Position numbers and translations under genes: made by a program. From positions 1-64,000 of the forward strand of contig NZ_BOON01000028.1 in assembly GCF_016863255.1 (NCBI RefSeq): 64,000 nt of DNA, given 5' to 3'. The DNA is from Planosporangium mesophilum. Its GTDB lineage: Bacteria; Actinomycetota; Actinomycetes; Mycobacteriales; Micromonosporaceae. This document shows positions 60,101 to 64,000 of this stretch, piece by piece. The notes below the pieces were generated by a model. That model was not told the DNA's origin and did not search any database. It was given only the letters and a program-made list of their open reading frames with translations. Numbering within the stretch: position 1 is the first letter of the stretch; every line of letters begins with the position of its first letter.

Positions 60101-61447
60101 ATGACGACTGCGACGCTTCCACCGGGCCCGTCGGCCCCACGCTTCGTACAGGCCATGCAGGCGCTGACCCAGCCGCTGCGCGGGATGCCCCGGCTGCGCG
60201 ACCGCTACGGTGACGCCTTCACCACGTACATGCCGGTCTTCGGCCGCGTCGTGGTCATCAGCGACCCCGCCGAGATCAAGCAACTGTTCCAGACCCGTCC
60301 CGACGTCGCCGACACCCCCGACCGCAATCTCGGACGGGTCCTCGGCCCCGGCTCGTTCTTCGCCCTTACCGGGGAGGAACACCGCAGGCAGCGCAAGCTG
60401 CTCGTGCCACCGTTCCACGGTCGCCGGCTCGCCGCGTACGAGACCATCGTCGAGGAGGAGGCCGAGCGCGAACTGGCCACGTGGCCGGACGGTCAGGTCT
60501 TCGCGACGCTGCCGTCGTGGAACCGCATCACCCTCAACGTCATCCTGCGGGCCGTGTTCGGCGCCGAGGGTACCGAGTTCGTCCAGCTCCGCGAGGTGCT
60601 TCCGGCGCTGGTCACGCTCGGGTCCAAACTGGCCGTGATACCCGTTCCGACGGTCGACTGGGGACGCTGGAGCCCATGGGGCCGGTTCCGGGCGATCCGC
60701 CGCGAGTACGACGCCGTCGTCGAACGCCTGATCGCCAAGGCGCAGCAGGAGGGCAACCTCGACCAGCGCGACGACATCCTCGCGATGATGTTGCAGAGCC
60801 GCTACGACGACGGCTCGTCGATGAGCCACAGCGAGATCGCCGACCAACTGCTCACCCTGCTCGCCGCCGGGCACGAGACGACGGCCACCACGCTGGCCTG
60901 GGCGGTCGAGCGGATCCGCCGCCACCCCGCGGTCCTACGAGACCTGGTCGCGGAGGTGGACGCGGGCGGCACGGCGCTCCGCGACGCGACGATCGTCGAG
61001 GTGCAGCGCACCCGGCCGGTCATCGACATGGTGGGGCGCCAGGTGCGGACCGACGGCTTCCAGCTCGGCCGGTGGGCGATCCCCAAGGGGTACGGGGTGA
61101 TCGTCAGCATCGCCCTGATCCACGACGACGAGAAGATCTTCCCGAACGCGCGGGTGTTCAACCCGTCCCGCTTCCTCGACGCCAAGCCGGACCTGTACCA
61201 GTGGATCCCGTTCGGCGGCGGCACCCGGCGCTGCCTCGGCGCGGCGTTTGCGAACATGGAGATGAGCGTCGTGCTGCGCACGCTGCTGCGCGACTTCACT
61301 CTGGAACCGACCGACGAGCCCGACGAGCCCTGGCACTCCCGCGGGATCGCCAACGCTCCGGGGAAGGGCGGCCAGGCGATCGTGCGGCGCCGTACCGACC
61401 GGGCGAGCGCGGCCACGACCGGCGCGCACAGCGAGGTGGTCCGGTGA
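60101..61447 (+). CDS. cytochrome P450
   Basis: A 448-aa P450 monooxygenase. I-helix oxygen motif LLAAGHETTATT, ExxR equivalent EVQRTRP, and heme-binding FGGGTRRCLG with ligand Cys378. PLPPGPSAP at the start and the GGMPRLRDRYGD-like region fit class I bacterial fatty-acid/terpenoid-type P450s, but the substrate is not predictable. First gene of the operon; no ferredoxin gene follows within the window. AAGGTG precedes ATG 60101. Confidence 0.93.
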   Translation: MTTATLPPGPSAPRFVQAMQALTQPLRGMPRLRDRYGDAFTTYMPVFGRVVVISDPAEIKQLFQTRPDVADTPDRNLGRVLGPGSFFALTGEEHRRQRKLLVPPFHGRRLAAYETIVEEEAERELATWPDGQVFATLPSWNRITLNVILRAVFGAEGTEFVQLREVLPALVTLGSKLAVIPVPTVDWGRWSPWGRFRAIRREYDAVVERLIAKAQQEGNLDQRDDILAMMLQSRYDDGSSMSHSEIADQLLTLLAAGHETTATTLAWAVERIRRHPAVLRDLVAEVDAGGTALRDATIVEVQRTRPVIDMVGRQVRTDGFQLGRWAIPKGYGVIVSIALIHDDEKIFPNARVFNPSRFLDAKPDLYQWIPFGGGTRRCLGAAFANMEMSVVLRTLLRDFTLEPTDEPDEPWHSRGIANAPGKGGQAIVRRRTDRASAATTGAHSEVVR

Positions 61448-62388
61448 CCGAGCAACTGGTCGACGTCGGGCGCGGCATCACGCTGGCGTACGAGGAGCTC
61501 GGCGACGCCGGTGCCGAGCCGCTCGTCCTGGTCGCCGGGCTGGGTCAGCAGCTGCACAGCTGGCCCACCGCGTTCTGCGGACAGCTCGCCGCACGGGGGT
61601 ACCGGGTCATCCGCTTCGACAACCGCGACGCCGGCGCGTCGACCCACGCGCGGTTCCGGCCGCCCGGTATGGCCGCGATCATGCGGCGGCGCTGGCCGGC
61701 GGAGCAGTACGACCTCGCCGACCTCGCCACCGACACCGCGGGCCTGCTCGACGCGCTCGGGTACGACGACGCCCACCTGGTGGGCGTCTCGATGGGCGGC
61801 ATGATCGCCCAGACCGTCGCGGCCCTGTACCCGCAGCGCGTACGTACCCTCACCTCGATCATGTCCACCACCGGGGCCCGCCGCATCGGCCGGCCCGCGC
61901 TGTCCACGTGGCTGCGCATGGCGGCCCGCCCGCCGCGGACCCGGGAAGCGGCGGCCGAGCGGGCCGTGCAGATGTTCCGGCACATCGGCTCGCACGGCTT
62001 CCCGTTCGACGAGGCGTGGGTACGGGAACGCGCCGGCGTGGCCTGGGACCGTGACCCCTCGCCCGCGGGTACGGGTCGGCAGCTCGCCGCCATCTTCCGC
62101 TCCGGTGACCGGACCGCGCAGCTACGGGCGATCACCGCCCCGACCCTGGTCATCCACGGCGACCGCGACCGGATGGTCCATCCGACCGGCGGCGAGGCCA
62201 CGGCGCGGGCGATCACCGGAGCCCGGCTGGAGACCATCGCCGGCATGGGTCACGACCTGCCGGCGGGCGCGTGGCCGGCCCTGCTCGACCTCATCGACGC
62301 CCATGCCCGCAGCGGGCAGGACGACCCAGCCCGCTGCCGCGAGGGGCACGCACCGACAAGGAGTTCCGATGCCTCGACCAGCTCCTAA
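61444..62388 (+). CDS. alpha/beta hydrolase
   Basis: A 314-aa alpha/beta hydrolase: oxyanion region VLVAGLGQQLHSW, nucleophile Ser in LVGVSMGGMIAQT, acid Asp in VIHGDRDRMV, His in GMGHDLPAG. Esterase or lipase-like action on an oxygenated product is the simplest idea. GTG 61444 overlaps the P450 stop (GTGA), and its end overlaps the SDR gene by 20 nt. Confidence 0.92.
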   Translation: MTEQLVDVGRGITLAYEELGDAGAEPLVLVAGLGQQLHSWPTAFCGQLAARGYRVIRFDNRDAGASTHARFRPPGMAAIMRRRWPAEQYDLADLATDTAGLLDALGYDDAHLVGVSMGGMIAQTVAALYPQRVRTLTSIMSTTGARRIGRPALSTWLRMAARPPRTREAAAERAVQMFRHIGSHGFPFDEAWVRERAGVAWDRDPSPAGTGRQLAAIFRSGDRTAQLRAITAPTLVIHGDRDRMVHPTGGEATARAITGARLETIAGMGHDLPAGAWPALLDLIDAHARSGQDDPARCREGHAPTRSSDASTSS

Positions 62389-63223
62389 GATCGCCGGCCG
62401 CCCGGTGGTCATCACCGGCGCGGCGTCCGGCATCGGCCGCAGCCTCGCCCAGCGACTGTCCGCACTGGGTTCACCGGTGGCGATCGCCGACGTGGACTCC
62501 GCCGGCCTGAAGCAGACCGCGGAGTCGCTGCGCGGGACCGTGCTCAGCCGGGCCCTCGACGTCCGCGACGCGGCCGACCAGCTCCGGTTCGCCGACGAGG
62601 TACGCGAATGGCTGCCGGCCCCGCTGGGCGCGGTGTTCAACAACGCCGGGGTCGCGGTCTCCTCGTCCGTCCTGGACGCGGTACCCGAGGACGACGACTG
62701 GCTGCACGACATCAACTTCCACGGCGTGGTCAACGGGACCCGGGCGTTCCTGCCGATCCTCGTCGCGCAGGACTCCGGCGTCATCGTGAACACCTCCAGC
62801 GTGTACGGGTTGCTGGGGGTGCCGTACCAGAGCGCGTACTGCGCCGCGAAGTTCGCCGTCCGCGGCTTCACCGAGGCGCTGCGCCAGGAGCTGCGCGGCA
62901 CGGGGGTACGGGCGGTCACCGTGCACCCGGGCGGCATCACCACTAACATCGCCCGCAACGCACGGATCCGCAAGGACCCCGAAGGGCTGGGCCGGACCCA
63001 CGAGCAGATGGCGGCGCAGTTCGAGGCCATGACGATGACATCGCCGGACAAGGCGGCGGCGATCATCCACCGCGGGGTGGAGCGCGGCAAGGCGCGCATC
63101 CTCGTCGGCCCGGACGCGTACCTGTTCGACGCGCTCGCCCGGATCACACCGACCCACTACTACGGCGTGATCTCGCGCGTGATGTCGGCGGCGGGCGGAC
63201 GACAGAAGGAGCCGGCGCGATGA
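62369..63223 (+). CDS. short-chain dehydrogenase/reductase
   Basis: A 284-aa classical SDR: cofactor loop VITGAASGIGRSLA, NNAG, catalytic Ser in VNTSSVYG and YCAAK (Tyr-Lys). The Asp in VAIADVD suggests NAD(H) preference. Like SadH of the mycobacterial mymA operon it has an extended C-terminal part (ALARITPTHYYGVISRVMS). AAGGAG precedes ATG 62369. Confidence 0.92.
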   Translation: MPRPAPKIAGRPVVITGAASGIGRSLAQRLSALGSPVAIADVDSAGLKQTAESLRGTVLSRALDVRDAADQLRFADEVREWLPAPLGAVFNNAGVAVSSSVLDAVPEDDDWLHDINFHGVVNGTRAFLPILVAQDSGVIVNTSSVYGLLGVPYQSAYCAAKFAVRGFTEALRQELRGTGVRAVTVHPGGITTNIARNARIRKDPEGLGRTHEQMAAQFEAMTMTSPDKAAAIIHRGVERGKARILVGPDAYLFDALARITPTHYYGVISRVMSAAGGRQKEPAR

Positions 63224-64000
63224 GCACGACCGAGCACGTCGACGTACTGATCGTCGGTGCCGGGCTGTCCGGCATCGGCGCCGCGCACCACCTCCAGTCG
63301 GCCTTCCCCGACCGGAGCTACACGATCCTGGAGGCGCGGGACGCCATCGGCGGCACGTGGGACCTGTTCCGGTACCCCGGCGTGCGGTCGGACTCGGACA
63401 TGCACACCCTCGGGTACCGGTTCCGGCCCTGGACGCAGGCCAAGGCCATCGCGGACGGGCCGTCGATCCTGGCCTACATCCGTGACACCGCCGCCGAGGC
63501 CGGCATCGACCGGCACATCCGGTTCGGGCACCGGGCGGTACGCGCAGAGTGGTCCACTGAGGACTCGCGCTGGACGGTGGAAGCGGAGCACGACGGCGAA
63601 CCGGTCCGGCTGACCACGAACTTCCTGTACGTGTGCAGCGGCTACTACCGCTACGACGCCGGCCACACCCCGGAATTCCCCGGCATCGACCGGTTCGGCG
63701 GCAGGGTCGTCCACCCGCAGCACTGGCCGGCCGACCTCGACTACACCGGCAAGAAGGTCGTCGTCATCGGCAGCGGTGCGACGGCCGTGACGCTCGTGCC
63801 GGCCCTGACCGATCGGGCCGCGCACGTGACGATGCTCCAGCGCTCCCCCACGTACATCATGTCGCTGCCGGGCGAGGACCCGATCGCGAACCGGCTGCGG
63901 CACCTGCTCGGCGCCCGACGCGCGTACCCGATCGCGCGGTGGAAGAACGTCGCGCTGGGCACGCTGATCTACCAGCTCAGCCGGCGGCGCCCGCACGTGG
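63220..64000 (+). CDS. Baeyer-Villiger-type flavin monooxygenase (partial)
   Basis: The first 260 residues of a class B flavoprotein monooxygenase; the window ends within the gene. FAD site VGAGLSGIGAA, ATG motif region IGGTWDLFRYPGVRSDSDMH, Baeyer-Villiger fingerprint FGGRVVHPQHWP (F-x-G-x-x-x-H-x-x-x-W-P), and NADPH site VIGSGATAV. It starts in an ATGA overlap with the SDR. It matches MymA-type enzymes more than cyclohexanone-type by context. Oxidises a ketone or an aldehyde using NADPH and O2. Confidence 0.92.
   Translation, partial: MSTTEHVDVLIVGAGLSGIGAAHHLQSAFPDRSYTILEARDAIGGTWDLFRYPGVRSDSDMHTLGYRFRPWTQAKAIADGPSILAYIRDTAAEAGIDRHIRFGHRAVRAEWSTEDSRWTVEAEHDGEPVRLTTNFLYVCSGYYRYDAGHTPEFPGIDRFGGRVVHPQHWPADLDYTGKKVVVIGSGATAVTLVPALTDRAAHVTMLQRSPTYIMSLPGEDPIANRLRHLLGARRAYPIARWKNVALGTLIYQLSRRRPHV

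Overview
The window is about 70 percent G+C. It has tightly packed genes with ATGA/GTGA stop-start overlaps, many GTG starts, Sec/Tat-exported glycoside hydrolases, a CebR-type operator, leaderless -10 elements of the TANNNT class, GPP34 proteins and NsdA-like regulators. All of this points to a filamentous actinomycete, and Micromonosporaceae would fit best (an inference from style, not a search). It reads as ordinary chromosome with one insertion sequence and several decaying genes. I saw no rRNA, tRNA or CRISPR array.

Layout. 0.2-4.1 kb: a minus-strand CoxDE-like set (xdhC, an 86-aa protein, MoxR AAA+ ATPase, VWA protein) followed by a 34-aa ORF and a GIY-YIG-like protein. 4.3-6.6 kb: a GNAT acetyltransferase and the divergent lysG/lysE regulator-exporter pair. 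6.7-10.4 kb: GPP34 protein, APC permease, NAD-dependent epimerase and a lipoprotein. 10.8-14.1 kb: an NsdA-like TPR regulator, a CYTH (class IV cyclase-like) protein and two unknown proteins. 14.1-18.5 kb: two secreted enzymes, a PHB-depolymerase-like esterase and a GH92 mannosidase carrying F5/8C and ricin-B domains. 18.6-24.4 kb: a complete oligopeptide ABC importer (A-B-C-D-F order) with a perfect 21-bp hairpin after the binding-protein gene. 24.8-28.1 kb: a class A penicillin-binding protein and a GH12 endoglucanase that ends in a LysM domain and sits behind a CebR box.

28.2-33.6 kb is a sulfonate/organosulfur operon (binding protein, permease, ATPase, flavin monooxygenase, two flavin reductases). 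It is preceded by an apparently leaderless peptide ORF ending in Cys-Ser-Ser-Thr-Cys and a terminator-like hairpin, which looks like a cysteine attenuator. 33.6-36.6 kb: a class F sortase without a membrane anchor, an aquaporin, an HD hydrolase, a YoaK/DUF1275 protein and the relic of a zinc alcohol dehydrogenase. 36.6-43.3 kb is one minus-strand run: GT2-GtrA, GT39 mannosyltransferase-like protein, ApbE flavin transferase, response regulator and histidine kinase. 43.4-49.1 kb holds a DnaN-like clamp paralogue, an OmpA-like gene decapitated by an IS5-family element, a DUF4287 protein and TetR regulator with paired operators, a frameshifted VOC gene and an MFS-spermidine-synthase fusion gene broken by an 8-bp duplication.

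49.2-57.3 kb: a CPA1 antiporter, a second GPP34 protein, NudC, a cupin, a DivIVA-like coiled-coil protein, an S15 peptidase and a PAP2-like membrane protein. 57.3-59.3 kb: a three-gene cobalt-type nitrile hydratase/thiocyanate hydrolase set with a split beta chain, then a type II haloacid dehalogenase and a 58-aa ORF on the other strand. 59.4 kb to the edge: a TetR regulator with two perfect palindromic operators, controlling a P450, alpha/beta hydrolase, SDR and Baeyer-Villiger monooxygenase operon that runs off the window.

Seven starts (xdhC, lysE, GNAT, the cysteine leader, the clamp paralogue, the second GPP34 and the first nitrile hydratase gene) have a -10-like hexamer exactly 6 or 7 nt upstream, so leaderless expression seems common here. 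The most promising leads are the split nitrile hydratase set, the cysteine leader with its operator-like palindrome, the GH12-LysM fusion, the clamp paralogue and the anchorless sortase.
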